Positions 1 through 17,273 of a stretch of DNA of 64,000 bases are shown in pieces. Within the stretch, counting starts at the first letter, position 1; each line of letters opens with the position of its first letter. Under the pieces are notes generated by a model. The model made no database searches and was not told where the DNA came from. It saw only the letters and a program-made list of their open reading frames with translations. Both the position numbers and the translations under genes were made by a program. Origin of the DNA: Bugulina stolonifera (taxonomy: Eukaryota > Bryozoa > Gymnolaemata > Cheilostomatida > Bugulidae); assembly GCA_935421135.1 (NCBI GenBank), contig OW285188.1, positions 21,677,233 through 21,741,232 on the forward strand, read 5' to 3'.

Positions 1-3510
<3,510 letters not shown>

Positions 3511-3747
3511 TCATACTCTTAATGATTTTACATATTGTTTCATTTTTGTATTTAAATTTGTAAACAACTCTATAATGTGAATTTTTAGATATAGAATTTG
3601 ATTGTCAATATAATCATAATTGTAATAATACTTATTATACATTCTAATTAATACAAAGATTCTTCCAAAATAATATTGATCTTTATCTATGTTACCAGTA
3701 GAACTGACTATTTTCGTAAAAAAACAGAGTCGCATTGTTCACTTGTG

Positions 3748-3753
3748 AATAAA
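3748..3753 (+). terminator. Polyadenylation signal of AGPS
   Basis: AATAAA 238 bases after the AGPS stop codon; the first canonical hexamer downstream. Confidence 0.6.
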
Positions 3754-4032
3754 AAAGAGTGTTAGAGACTAAAGAAATGTACAATGCTATCAACATGAAC
3801 AATGGTACACAGAACTATGTTAACAACCATTAAAATTAATCAAGTTTCTTTTTAATTCAATAAATAAATGCAAGTAGTATATCAGGTTTGATTTGTGGAT
3901 GTTATATTTATGCAAGACTAATGTCGTTTTTAACATAATATGACAGCCATTTTTATGCACCAAGTGATAAATCTGTATACTAATCATATTTTGTGTACAT
4001 GCTGTGTATGTGTTTGTAGACACTGGTATATG

Positions 4033-4061
4033 CCAAAGGGGTATATTATATACCCCTTTGG
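4033..4061. repeat. Perfect 13-bp hairpin
   Basis: Arms 4033-4045 and 4049-4061 (CCAAAGGGGTATA and its exact complement) with a 3-nt loop, about 520 bases past the AGPS stop codon. Possibly the fused ends of a small inverted-repeat element. Confidence 0.8.
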
Positions 4062-5788
4062 TATGTGCCTGCCTCCATGGCTTTACCCCTGTATTTTAGC
4101 AGTGAAATGAAGACAGCTAAAGAATAGAGAAGACAACTCCTATTAAACAGGTGTGGTCCTGTGTTGGGAGTTATATTCTCTCACAACAGACCATGAACGG
4201 CGATACAACTATTGCTTAACCTGAATTTGGCGAGTTGTTTATATCATATCAAACACTATACAGTTTGCTAATGTTTTGTGTAGTTGTGTGGGGAGAGTCG
4301 TTGGGAGTTGGTGTATTAACAGCTGCGCTTCGACTTTCACTGGGGATGAACAAAAGATATCAGTTATAATACTCTACAATTGGATCATTGTAATATAACA
4401 CAAAGATAGGTGGGTATAGTGGTATGGTATCCATAGTGATATCTAATTGTGTAATCAGACAAGGCAAAAATATGATGATTATGATATAAATTAAAATAAA
4501 AATTACTTTGCTTACTGAGTAACTGACTAAACCAAACTATTTACTATAACTATATATAAAATAAAAATATAAAAATATTAGTGATTTGATAAATATTAAT
4601 ATAAAATTAAATAATGAAATATAGGTGACTATAACTATTTATAATTATTTTATAAAGTTGATAATTAAATAGACCTAATTATATTATTTGTTGTAAAACA
4701 ATAAAATAAATATATATTATTTTTAGTAACTACTGTATTATAATAATTTACATTTCATTTTTGGCTGTCAAATAAACGAAAAAGATTAGAATCAAAGTGT
4801 TATGGGAAGTTTTTAGGCAAGGAATTTATCTTTTGAGCAGTAATCTATCATTCTACAAGTGTTATACTAGTATGTAGCCTCTTTACCTCTTACCTCTTCT
4901 TCTTTAGCACGTACTAAAACATAAAGTAAGCGGTTCGCCTCAATAAGTTTTAATCCTTAGCCAGTGCGTTATTAAGAGTTGCCGCAGTGCGACTATTTTG
5001 CATATTGATTGTATCATGCCATGGTCATCACTGTGACCTGAGTTTTGGTTTAAGTTCACGAGCTGTCTTAGGTAAGAAGCTGTTATAATAGATTGATTTC
5101 TTTGCATACATTGTGTGGGGATTGCCACGAGACGCTGCTCAGTGACTGCAACATTATCAGGTCTATTATTCATCAGTTCATCATAAGATGATGTGAGCGA
5201 TTCATGATTTTCCTATATTATATCAAGGATTATATTGTGAATTATTGTATTGTAACTTAGTTCCAACATTCACATTGATTCAAAACCCGTTGCATATGCT
5301 AAATATCTATATGATATATATTATAGGACTAAATATTGATACTTTTTAAGCTTTTTATAAAACAAAGATTAATAGTACTTAGCAAACAATATATAATTTT
5401 ATGAATTTTACAATAATAAACTCTATTATAATTTTATAATTATGTAAATGGCATACAATGAATAAGAGCAATATATATATGCCCTGGAATAATCAAGATA
5501 AATATACAACAAAATCACAAAACTGTTGGGTGAATGATGGAAGTTAGGGCTTCGTAATAGAAGGATCGTTTTAATGCTTCTGCTGAATCATTGGACACTG
5601 TTTAGGAACTCTTCTATTTAGAATTCTGTGTTCACCATAATTAAAAGGGCAGGCATACTACTATTATCATGCTCAGAAATGGTAAGTTCTTAGCTTAGTC
5701 TAGGCTGTGCTACTCTTCAATAATAGCTTGGGTTCCATTCCAATCCTTTCAAAAGAGTTTAGGTAGGTGCATACATACAACATGTACA

Positions 5789-5820
5789 TACCAGAGCCAT
5801 CGAGGCCAATGGCTCTGGTA
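5789..5820. repeat. Perfect 12-bp hairpin with 8-nt loop
   Basis: Arms 5789-5800 and 5809-5820 (TACCAGAGCCAT and its complement). Intergenic; function unknown. Confidence 0.8.
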
Positions 5821-7189
5821 CATACTATAAACTCATTTATCAGGAACCCAGGCTTGAAACCTAATATTATTCAGCAAGTGTTTGGTTTTATATGATTAGC
5901 ACGTATTTTCCTCTCACATAACTCTTGTGACATAACTTCTTGTGACCACTTGATCTATAAGCCAACAGATTATTATCCTAACCAAATTAACTGTGTTCTG
6001 AATAGCACTCTGTTACAGTATAACCCATTGAGGGACTCTATGGGTTGTTTAGCTAATATTTAACACTTTGTATGCCATTATGATACCCAATTCTTAGATT
6101 ACTATGTGCTTTACTTGATAGAATAATGATAGTCAGTCTGACCTTAGCTATTCACTATACAATAATATGTAGTATGTAGTCTGTCATGACAACAGGTGGA
6201 GTACAGGCTGCATAGCCCTGTATTGATATGCTAGTAATTATGCTGTTGTAGGTCATATTACTACCCAATGCCCACTCACTGGTCACCTAAAATCTGCATA
6301 CCACTGAAACGACAAACATTCAGGTTTTGACTGCTGAAGGTGAATCCAGAAATATCAAGACTCTTGTCCAACAGGTGGGTAATTGGTGATATTCCCTGAA
6401 CTACAGTTCATATTGCACGCTAACTGCGGAAACTAACTCGGAACATTTACCAGCTTGTCTTGCTGTGGAAAAGGCTGTGAGATAATTATATAAGTGTGGA
6501 AGAGAAGAGTGTAAGCTATAAGCTTTCACTCCTTGCGGTACTACTGATTCATTACTTGGCATGATTGATGGTATGTATGGATCAGTGATGCATATAATAT
6601 AAGCCGTGACTAGTTAGATCACAGGTTGAGTAATATGATATGATATGAGATTATAAGAATACAAATCAACGTTGAGTGTAGAACTTCTCACTTGGGCTTA
6701 CACTGTCAATACCAGGAATCTTTACTAATGAACACACAACTTTATACTATAGGTAATCTATTAATATACACTATAACGTATATCATAAGTACATGTATAT
6801 TATGTACATGAGCTTGTATGTCGTACTGCATACCAACATGTATACACTGTTATATTAGATAGACAGTGCAGTCTCAGAAACAGATGTCTATATATAATTT
6901 GTTCATTATATGTGAATCTAGATTGATGACACTGTTGTGATCATATTAGTGGTTAGTGTCAGCACCAGCTGGAACAGGACACATTCAGTTATATTATATT
7001 ATTCTGGTCCAACAAAGCCAGATGTTTATGTTCTGTTGCTTAGAGACCCATTAGGCCCACAAACCATCTTCAGTTTATCATGGTGTTCCACATAGTTAAT
7101 TATTGCTGCCATGACCTCAATGATGTCAACAATATTTCTCTTTCTGTCCTCTCTAGAGATCAGTGTTGCTCGTCTTTGAGTGACTTACA

Positions 7190-10100
7190 ATGGCCACCAT
7201 TGATGAGGTTTATCGAATGCTCGAGGAGCGGGAAAATGACCTTCAACTTGCAGGAGAACTCGGTAAAGCTCTACTTGAGAAGAATGAGGCCCTGACCAGA
7301 GACTATGATAGAGCCTATCAAGACTATCACACCCAGACAGAGGTGAGAACTGACTGTATGATAGCTCATACAACCAGTAAACCGGCCCTATAGGCTGAAA
7401 ATTCTGATGTATTATTTCATAATTATGTACTAACTATTTAGATTGCTTAATCTACCATAATAATCATGAACTAAATGTATTATGATTTCTATTATAAAAA
7501 GTTGGTGCAATGTTAAAGCACAGTGGTACGTGTTCCACAATTTGAGTCTTTTAACCATCAATAATGCTAATTTGTACTAACAGAATATGACCCCAGGGTT
7601 GTTCAGCTGATGGGTTGAAATGATTATCATGTAACTCTAACATGTTGTTATACCTGAATGTTGGAGTTGAGGAATACAACCCTATGCAGGACATACAATT
7701 ATATTAATATGATAGAATGCTATCTTACGATTGCTTGTTGCTAAATGCTACTAACTCTAGATAGTGTATGAATACCTAGAAAGGATAGTTATATGGAATA
7801 TATGAAATTTCATCTCTAACTCAGTTCTCAGTCCACAGATGCAGTACCAGAAGTCTCCTTGATTACTGACTGTAGTATATACTCTGCTACAATGATATGG
7901 AGACTGTATTTGTGGGCAGGGCTGGTTGCTCAAAACCTCAGGTTATTATTTCTGTCTGTATCCATGGAGATGGAAATAATAATTTAAATTTAGCATAACT
8001 TCATGTACCTACAGAAGGCATTGATTGCCACCAAATACACATATAATCGACATAGACAGGGTGTTATACAAAACATAGACATAGACAGAGTGTTATTTAT
8101 ACACATCATAGGCATAGACAGAGTGTTATACATTGCATAGACATAGACAAAGTGTTATTTATACATATCATAGACATAGACATGTACAAAGATTATCAAA
8201 CTGCATGTATTGAAATCATTAGCAGATGAGATGAGGTAATGTTTTCATATCTGACATTATTATAATGTGATATGCAGGTCAACACCCACACTCTATTAGC
8301 TAGGAAATCAACTCTCTACATACATGGTATATCGTATAATATGCTACATTGTACATTGTATGTACATGTATATGCAAATACATTGTATTATTATAAAGGA
8401 CATTTGATGCTTCACAGTCCACCCAACATTGCTATGTTTGTATGCAAACACTCATTGTTATATTTATACACTAGTGGTTTAGTAGATCAATACAGTAGCC
8501 TATGATAACAACAGAATCCTTCCACACAGGACATCATGTACCATGCTGGTCATCATCTGTCCACTACCCAGAATAGAAAAAGTACACAATGACTGTAAAT
8601 ACTTACTACTACTACTATTTGACAAGTTTGGGCCTACATGACTGTCAGTTCCATGTATGACTTGTTACCATGGTTACATAAAGTGATAGATACAGTAGTC
8701 ATTGTCAAGTTTGCATGTTTCTACTTGAGACATGAGAGTAGAATATGGGGTACATACTTTATGATATGAACACTCAGTTATCCACCTCCCAACCTTCTAC
8801 ACTCTACAGTATTATTTTTCTAACTGTCTTCATATTATACACCATGATATAATTTGTTATTTAGCTTTATTAGCTGTTAATTTTAGCTCTCAGTGCAGTG
8901 GCACACAGCGTAATTTCTATGTTAGTAGGTGAATACAATGTAAGATACAATGTACAGCTATCTTAGACTGAGTTCAATACCCTGTCCACAATCACTTGAG
9001 GGTAGGTGATAACCAACTAGTACATTAGTTATTACTTGGGAGGTTTATTGTGTAATATTTACTAGCGATAATTGTTGTGTTGTATTAATACTTGATAGTA
9101 CATCCACATGACTTGTGTATGTATATATCGTAGTACAACACTTACACGTCATGTATAATGGGTTTTATTAGCACAGAATGAATTTTATTGATTATAGACA
9201 AATACAATTTATATTTTGCTGGTGCCTATAATGTTCTGAGCTAAAAGTTATAAAATATTAATATTTGAATTTGTAGAAACTGAAAAGTGAAAACATGTGG
9301 TTGAAAAATCAGCTATCAAAGCACTCGGTGGAATGGGACGATGTGATGAGGACCCACAATGAGGACATATTGGTGCTAAGGGAGCAGCTGAGTGCTAAGG
9401 CTAAACAGTTTGCCATCCAGAGTCAAACGGCTCAGGAAATAAACCAGTTAGCACAGCAGAACCAGAGACTCTCCCAGGAGCTGGATAAGGTGGGTAGTAC
9501 TAGATGTCCTAGGCCCTAGGGAAACCCTATGCTGTTATGGGGATAGAACAGTCGGTAGACATTGTATACATTGTAGTACTTTCTCTCGGTTTTCATTTTC
9601 TGATGAAATGATTAATCACAATACTGTTGTACAATATTGACGACTGACGGAGTAACAGTGATATGTTGTTGTGAGCTAGTGACTACTCACACTAGGTTTT
9701 TGGCTCCCTCCACACTTAGTTTCCTGAGTGCATCATGTTCATCCTCCACGCGTGTACAGTGTGCATGTACATTGTATGTCTTATCATTACAATGTTCATT
9801 GTGAAGCTTGTATTGGGGGCATAACTCCAATATTCACTGTGAATGTATCCCTAGAAGTACATGCCTACCATTACCTCCATAGTAAGGTAGAGGGTTTGCC
9901 TATCAGGACAGGTGTTTGTCAAGCAGGGGAAACTTTTACTATGCAGTATTCTGTACATGTACATGTTATGATATATGCATATAATTATGTGTACATGTAC
10001 CTACATATAATATGTAGGCCTACATATATCTGATGGTGGTAGCTTCTCTTTGCAGGTTCTAGAATCAGAGGAGCTATTGAAGGCAGCCAATCAGGATCTA

Positions 10101-13100
10101 AAGAGATGTGTGGATGACTTGAAGTCAGCAAATACCTCGCTAACAGTAGATTATGATGCACTGACTGCTAAGGTAAGGTGCTGCCAGTAAATGATCCAAC
10201 CTAGTAACATACATGACTTGTAGTAGCCTATATATTATAATAATATTATGATGTGTTTGGAATGTAATAGATTTACATCAACTGAGGGTAATATTCAGTT
10301 TATCCTGCCACCTCATGAGTTTGAGTATTGAACATTGAGTCATACAATAGCTTGTATATATATATAATATACATGTACACATGCCCTACCTACATGTACA
10401 TGTAATTGTATTGACTTACACATTTCTATGTTCAACATTTTGAATGGAACCAAATGCTCAAATTGTGTATTGCATTGTATTTGTGTACACGTGTACCAAT
10501 AAAGTCATAAAGTCAAGGGATAGGTGAAACAATACTTGAATTTTTTGTATAAATTTGAGAAAAAAGAACTTAGTCTTACAGTAGAGATTTATGTAATATT
10601 GAAAATGATGACTTGTCATGAGGTTATTGATTAACATTTAAACGAATGAAAGTCCTGAATGAAATAGAAGGGAGGTTATTGGCTCTAGTCGAGTAATATG
10701 CCTATGTGGATAATTCTACAAGTTGAGTTTATATTATTTTTTGTATTATCCCCTTTCATATACACTCTTTGGTTTATACACATGTTACAGGAGTCTCTGG
10801 TACGAAGGAAACACCAGGATGCAGAGCAGAAGGTGAGCATGCTCACTAACCTCAATGAGAGATATAATAAGAAGTGTGATGAGCTGTCATATAAGAATAG
10901 CCTGCTAGAGAAGGAGAAACAGGAGGCTGTCGATCAGGTACCTATATTTACTTGTATTACAGTGTGTTACAGTAATATGTACAATAAGGGTTTGATACAG
11001 TGCTAGTAAATATCTACAGTCTGTTGTGTTGTATCATCATTACATTATGATCTCCATGTGAGTGTAATTGGCTTGTAGTAAATTATTTTAGTTATGTTAA
11101 AAGCATACTAGGCCTATTGAAAACTACTGCTGGGAAAATTGCTAAAAGAAAATTCAAACAAGCTCCCACCATATTTTCTGGGTATTCTCTGGTCTGCATA
11201 CTAGTAGTAGATGAAATAGCCTTTGGTTCTTTGCCAAAACTGACTTCTCTATTTAGTTAAGAGTACCTCAGCCTCTTATAGCCTGTGGGTTGGGTTTGTT
11301 GGCTCATACTTGACTAGAGGATCATCTCATTGTAAATACAGGGACTGTAGAATATCACAGTACAGGTACCTGAACATAATATGGGCTAATTGCTAGATAG
11401 CTAATAGTATATTTATTATGTAACTGAATAAGGAAGAATTATGCTGCTCCATCTACTAGCAAGTAGCAAGGTTTGCAATAGTTCATTCAATGTTGGTATA
11501 AATAATCCCTGACTGGAAGGATTAATTGGATTAGAGCAGATTATTAGGATCATTATAGCTTTTAGTCACATCAGAGTTATGGCTGCCCTATAATAGTATA
11601 ATTGTGAGTGAATTACTTCTAAGTAGGCTGTAGGCTTACAAGTGCAGACCTATGAAGGTGTGGCAGTACTCGACAGGTGTTGGATCAGTACTTGTATCTA
11701 ACATACTGTCACCTACTCAGTATACTATCTACAGCTGTGCTGCCTGCCGCCTCGTGTCATTCTCTTATCTATCATGTACAAACATCACCATGTACTCTGA
11801 TAAAAGTAATTAATAGATAAAACAACCCAAAATGTATGTCATCTGCGGCAGCCTTCCAACTGATCAGAGTCCAAACATCTCTGACTGAATACAGAAACTT
11901 ACTAACTCCAAGTATCCACCTGCATTTGATATGTACTGTACACCATATATAGTATGTGTTACCATTAGCAAGTAACAAATACCCAGATGTCATACATAAA
12001 CAGTGGAGCAAACTTGCAGGTGGGAAATTAAGCCTAAAAGTAGATTACATGATTACATGATTACATGTATATCCCCAATTTCCATATCATAATAATAAAC
12101 AAGCTTTTTCTAGCAGACAGTCATAATGGTTCTACCTACAACCAATGCATGCAATGTGGTATGCTCAGGATAGACATAGTACATCGACTTGTTGAATTCC
12201 TTCAGTTTCTCTCGACATTCCAGATAACAGTCTGGTCCCAACACCACTCTATATATGAAAATATGGTGGGAATTTTAGCTGTAAATGTAATATTTACATG
12301 GGAAAGACTCTATAATGTATGGTATATCACTCACAGTGGGTATATACCAACCTTTCCCAGTATCTCCCCCAGGCCACTATAATGACACTGTCTAGTTCTT
12401 GTAATCAGTCACTCAATATTGTCTCAAGTCATACTGATATGCCCAGTGAATGGTAGTCGGAGCATACATTGTACAATATCAATATTGGTATTTTATTATA
12501 ATTATTATATTATTGTATTATATTATATTGTATCTATCAATATTTTGTTCATACATTTCCCTGACAATTATACAGGGGGTAGTGTAACGATCACTTCCTT
12601 CATAAAACCAGTGATTATGTAAATTGCTCAGGTACATTGAGGAAATGATAATCATATCACTGGATAGATGTTACATGGATATTGTATTATGGTAGAAATG
12701 CATCCCTTGCCATAATACAATGTCTGATTTAGATACATGCATAGAAAGTGCGAACTGATACGATCTTCTTGTACTCTTTAGGTTAGAATCAGTGACAAGC
12801 AGATAGAAATGTTGAAAGAGAAGAATACGGAGCTATTTGAACAGATCCATGAACTGGCCAATACATCGGCTGTCAACTCACCCTCCTTCCTTGAGGAGCT
12901 AGAATACTCACAGAAATCTCTGACCTCAGGCTACAGCTCAAACTTAAGTCTATTAGATGAGTTGGACAGCGACGAGGCTAGCCTAGCACTTCCTGTTGAT
13001 AATCTTAGTCAGGTTTGTTTCTGCTGCCGTCATCTTATAGTACGAGTGATACATCGCACCTGTGACCCTCGGGTTTACAGATCACTCAAATACCTATAGT

Positions 13101-16041
13101 GATTATTCATCAACACTCCTAATACAATAATAATAATACAGATTTACATGAAATTATCTACAGCTTCAAGTAGTATCCATAGATTTGTTGCAATAACTTA
13201 TCAGTAGTTGTCCTCTCTTTGTTGTATCTGCGTAGTGTATATTAGAGATAGACTGTTATTTTGCAGCTCAAGTTGGAGGTTTTGGATACATTTCAAGAAC
13301 TGCAGGCTATTGTTGACGAGCTTGAAGTTAGCGAGTGTGCATCATCTGCTCCCCCTAAGGTCAAGGTCAACACTAGCAAAGAGATTAGTAACGGTGAATT
13401 GATCTCTACTGCTAAGCATGTTCGATATTTAGTCACAAGAAGACATCAAATGGGCTCGTTACTAGCACAGATAGCAGATATGAAGAGCTCATTGGCAGAA
13501 CAATCAGAAAAGGTAAGTTTCACTTGATCTCTAGCATTTGCATCTGTAGTTTGTAATCTGTAAATACCTTGAAACTACAACTAGCCTACAATAATGATTA
13601 TTCTATGACCATGGTCTCGTTGCCGTGACGATCATGGAATAGTAAACAATGAATTTGCTCTCTGCATATAATTATATCTGTGGAAATACTATCTGGTGGT
13701 GTGTGATGTATAATGTATAATCCTGCATGTACATGGTTAAAATGATACAATATACAGATGGTGCATAACAACATATGCATGTGAATTTAGAGTGATTTGG
13801 TTAACCCGTTACTAATGACGATATTAGTATTAATATTATATATTATAACATTGTAATAACTTTTAAATGCATGACTGTATTATTTCTCATATCTATGTGA
13901 TTATTATAGCCTACTTGTTTTATTTTCTTTGTTAATTGCAGTTCCAGGTATGAGCATTAGCTTGTTTGAAGTTACTAAATAACCTTGGCTCTAAGGCTGT
14001 GTGTAGCCTGTGAGTCAAGCATGTGCTTATCAACATGCTATACAATGCAACCCAAGGCTGGATGCAGCACTCCCTGTTCAAACATACATATTTCTACCAA
14101 AACTCTATGGTTTCTACACCATCTGTGGTGTATATGTGTACCAATTTCATACAGCCAATAGCTGCTACCGTCATGATATTTTTTCAGTAGCTAACCAACG
14201 CCCTGTGAGAGATTTCTTTGTTCCGTTTATTCCTCTGTTTTCATCATCTATGCAGTTTACACCCTGGTCTGTTCTCTCAGTATACCTCCTCATAAGTTAT
14301 ATCTAATGTTGTCGGGACTTCATGCTGACCATAGATCGCTAACTGAGTGTCCATGCTGATTATTCAAGCGGAATATGAGTGACCAATTTTTAATAACTGC
14401 TAAAACAGTTTCTATACTCTGCAGTCATCTGTGTATAAATTGCTGCTATAGAATAATATTATAATGTTTTCTTGTTGATTAATCCCATAACCAACTGCAC
14501 AAGATTGCATAGCCCTAATTATTTTTCTTTAACCAGTAGTTTTACCTACTTGCAGTGCCATGTGTGTGTTATACAGTGCCAGTAGTACATGTAGTACCAC
14601 TCACTGCATGTCTCCACCTACAGCATGTTCACTATTGTTTAATAGTTTGTATATTTCCTCCATCTATAATTTCAGTGGTCATATTGAGGACATTAGCTAC
14701 ATTGCTACCTATACCTAGAGTTATCTCCCCTACAGTAATTAATTTGTGTCAGTCAATCCAGATGATTTCTTTGATTTGCAAGATTATTCCTTTGCCTGCA
14801 TTACATTGCATGATAGTGCATGGTCTGCTATCGTACTTATGTTTGCTTGTTTATTTTATCCCTAAGATTGATATGCTGGAGTGTGATCTGGGTCATGCAC
14901 GAAACTCTAAGGCTAACAAGCAGACTGAAGAATTGGAAAAGAGGCTGAAGGAGGTAGTAACTTGCTGTTTTATATTCAGCTTGAACGGACATTGTATCCC
15001 TTGTGTTTCTCAAGCCCCACCCCCACTACACCAATGAATGCAGTATGCGTTGCATGAAATGTAGCTATTCATTTGCTTTAAATATTTTGTTTTGGATAGG
15101 AGTTGTCCTCTCTGTAAACACTCTAGTATTAAGGGGTTGTCATCTCTATAGTAGAAAGAAAAAAGGAAAGATAACTATTAATAACCATGTGCACCATTGA
15201 TCTGATTGTAATACTATATTATTACAGGAGAGAGAGACTTATGAAAAGACTTTAGCCAAATTGAAGGAAGAACTGCAAACTACTAAAGCAGACAACAGGA
15301 AGTTGGAAAGAGAATTGTTGGAGACGATACAAAAGAAGATAAAACTGTCTCAGCAGGTTGAACAGTGGCAGGTTAGTCTGCATATATACTGTATATGGAA
15401 TATAATAATATTTCAATTACCAGTGCAATATGATTATAATTATAATACATGTAATATGTGTGCGCACACTGTTATATTGTTATATAATTATATTGTAAGA
15501 TGCTGTACATTATACATGTAGTGTTGTTCTTTTTGTATTGTGAGTAAATTAGTACAATATCATCCGAGTTTATCCAAAGTAAAGTATGGATGTAGGTCTA
15601 GTTACATGTATTTTAATATAACTCCATTTTTCCCTGAAACTTTACTAACTGCTGGTGGAGAAATTATGACTCCCATAAGTGATAACATCACATATCTCGC
15701 TTGTAATGGGTGCTAGCCTAACAGTGTACTTACTTTATGTTATCATCGCCTTGTCCTTTTTACAGTTGGATATGGAAGAAATGGTGGAGAACCAAGTAAG
15801 GTGTATGTTCCTATTAGAACAAAAATCGAACACTAAACCCCTGAATGTGGTTAGTACACCAAGTACGCCAAGTACTCCCTCTGGTGGTGCCACAGCTGGG
15901 GCCGGTAATAGCCGCACACTGACACACTCAGCGTCAGCTAGTCCTGCTGCACACCCCGAGGTCAAACAGAGGTCGCCCTTCAACAGAACTGATAAACGTC
16001 GTTTCAGCTTCTTCCATAGAAGGAGTCATAAAGACGTGTAG
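7190..16041 (+). CDS. Coiled-coil motor adaptor, BICD-family-like
   Basis: Nine phase-0 exons: 7190-7342, 9277-9489, 10056-10172, 10791-10937, 12782-13012, 13267-13512, 14867-14953, 15228-15371, 15766-16041; 537 residues. The ATG at 7190 follows an in-frame TGA at 7181-7183. Residues about 19-31 read QLAGELGKALLEKN, matching the CC1-box through which BICD, BICD-like and related adaptors contact the dynein light intermediate chain. Most of the rest is heptad-rich coiled coil, broken by a Ser-rich segment (about 250-285). The last coiled coil ends QVEQWQLDMEEM and is followed by a Ser/Thr/Pro/Ala-rich stretch and a very basic tail (DKRRFSFFHRRSHKDV). Expected role is linking cargo to dynein/dynactin. 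The exact subfamily (BICDL, CDR2, Spindly) cannot be settled by eye; the C-terminal block favours BICDL. An optional 6-nt exon may exist at 13942-13947. Confidence 0.72.
8048..8182. repeat. Degenerate dimeric minisatellite in intron 1 of the adaptor gene
   Basis: Four variants of a GACATAGACAGAGTGTTAT-like unit alternate between about 29 and 33 bp, so the higher-order period is about 62 bp repeated twice, followed by a partial unit. Intronic, no coding potential. Confidence 0.7.
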
Positions 16042-17273
16042 CTATCCATCATTAGCTATCCATCGTTAGCATGCCAAGATAACCTATAAACTTGTACATG
16101 CAGTTTATGTGTTGGATACAAGCCTATACTGACAAGTAAATTGTCTGCAGTACATCTAGTTAGGTATGTTGCAACTCTAATATTGTTAATTTATTTACTG
16201 TCATACCATTTTTATAATATGTTATTTCTTATTCTATCTCCTGCATATAGGTTCAAGTTGCTCACAGGCTACCAGTAGTTTATTTTTCGAAGTTGTCAAA
16301 TCTTTCAGTTTCTCCCTAAGGGTAGACTGTAACTTGTATTGGATAAGGGGAGAAGACAACTTTGAAATTTAAATTATTCTTGGGTTTCAATTTGCAAGTG
16401 TAAGTTGCTGTACAGGTGCTATTTTGTATGGAGTTTGAACTTTGTCAAATGTGTGGATGAAAATTTCAATATTTTTCTATTGCTGTTTATAAACAGGGTG
16501 TAGAGGGGGAAAGGTATTTTTTCAATCAAGTGGCTGCCCCAGTAATATCATACATACATTTAATATGCCTTAGCCACCCAAATAGTATGCTGAATTAACT
16601 GCCACAACATGCAAGTCAGCTGATGAATGTATTGTCTTACCTATACATATTATATAATAAGCTCCATAATTATGCATTCCTCTTCTAAACAGAATTACAA
16701 TATTGTACATGCAGTGGCTACAGCAGTTGTCTACTCATGCTAAAGAATGGGTAGGCAACTGGGTCGTAGCAAGCTGTTGCATTCTTAGACAAGACTAGAT
16801 ACATTGTAACATGTCCGTCCAATATACTATATTATTATTAATAACTGAAGATTGTATTATTTCCATTTAGATGTTATTTATGAGGATTGGTACCTTTATT
16901 ATTACTATGTATATATAAATGTTATACTATATGTATTGTTACCGTAAGCCTTGATTATAAAATATTATTTTTGGTAAGTTACACCCAGCTTGTCATTGCC
17001 TCTTTATAGATTTCGCATTTAAAAAGTTTATGCATCCTTTTATATTTCTGACATATTCATATTGTAACAAATTTCTATCTGAAATAAAACAATATCCTTC
17101 ATACTAGTATTCTATATGATACTGTTTACCACACCTTTAGTCAACAGAATAATATAATTCTATAACTGGAAACAGAGTTTATGTAGTTGTGGACGGCATC
17201 ATGCAGAAGACAAAAATTTATATACAGTTCAGTACAGGCTGATTAACACCACCACATCACCTTCGTTTGCTAT
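16042..17273. other. Shared 3' region of two convergent genes
   Basis: Lies between the stop of the (+) adaptor gene and the stop of the (-) calaxin gene. Candidate polyadenylation hexamers are AATAAA at 17083-17088 on the plus strand and TTTATT at 16895-16900 (AATAAA on minus). No coding exon recognised. Confidence 0.5.

Larger units (their letters stand above)
3511..7189. other. Intergenic stretch between AGPS and the coiled-coil adaptor gene
   Basis: No supported coding exon was seen on either strand. It holds the AGPS polyadenylation signal, a very AT-rich tract at about 4480-4760, and two perfect hairpins (4033-4061 and 5789-5820). Its last few hundred bases presumably include the promoter and 5' UTR of the gene starting at 7190. 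Open frames here are short and show no recognisable protein family. Confidence 0.6.

Noticed and set aside
4480..4760. AT-rich tract as a replication origin or matrix attachment site
   Set aside because: Nothing beyond base composition supports this.
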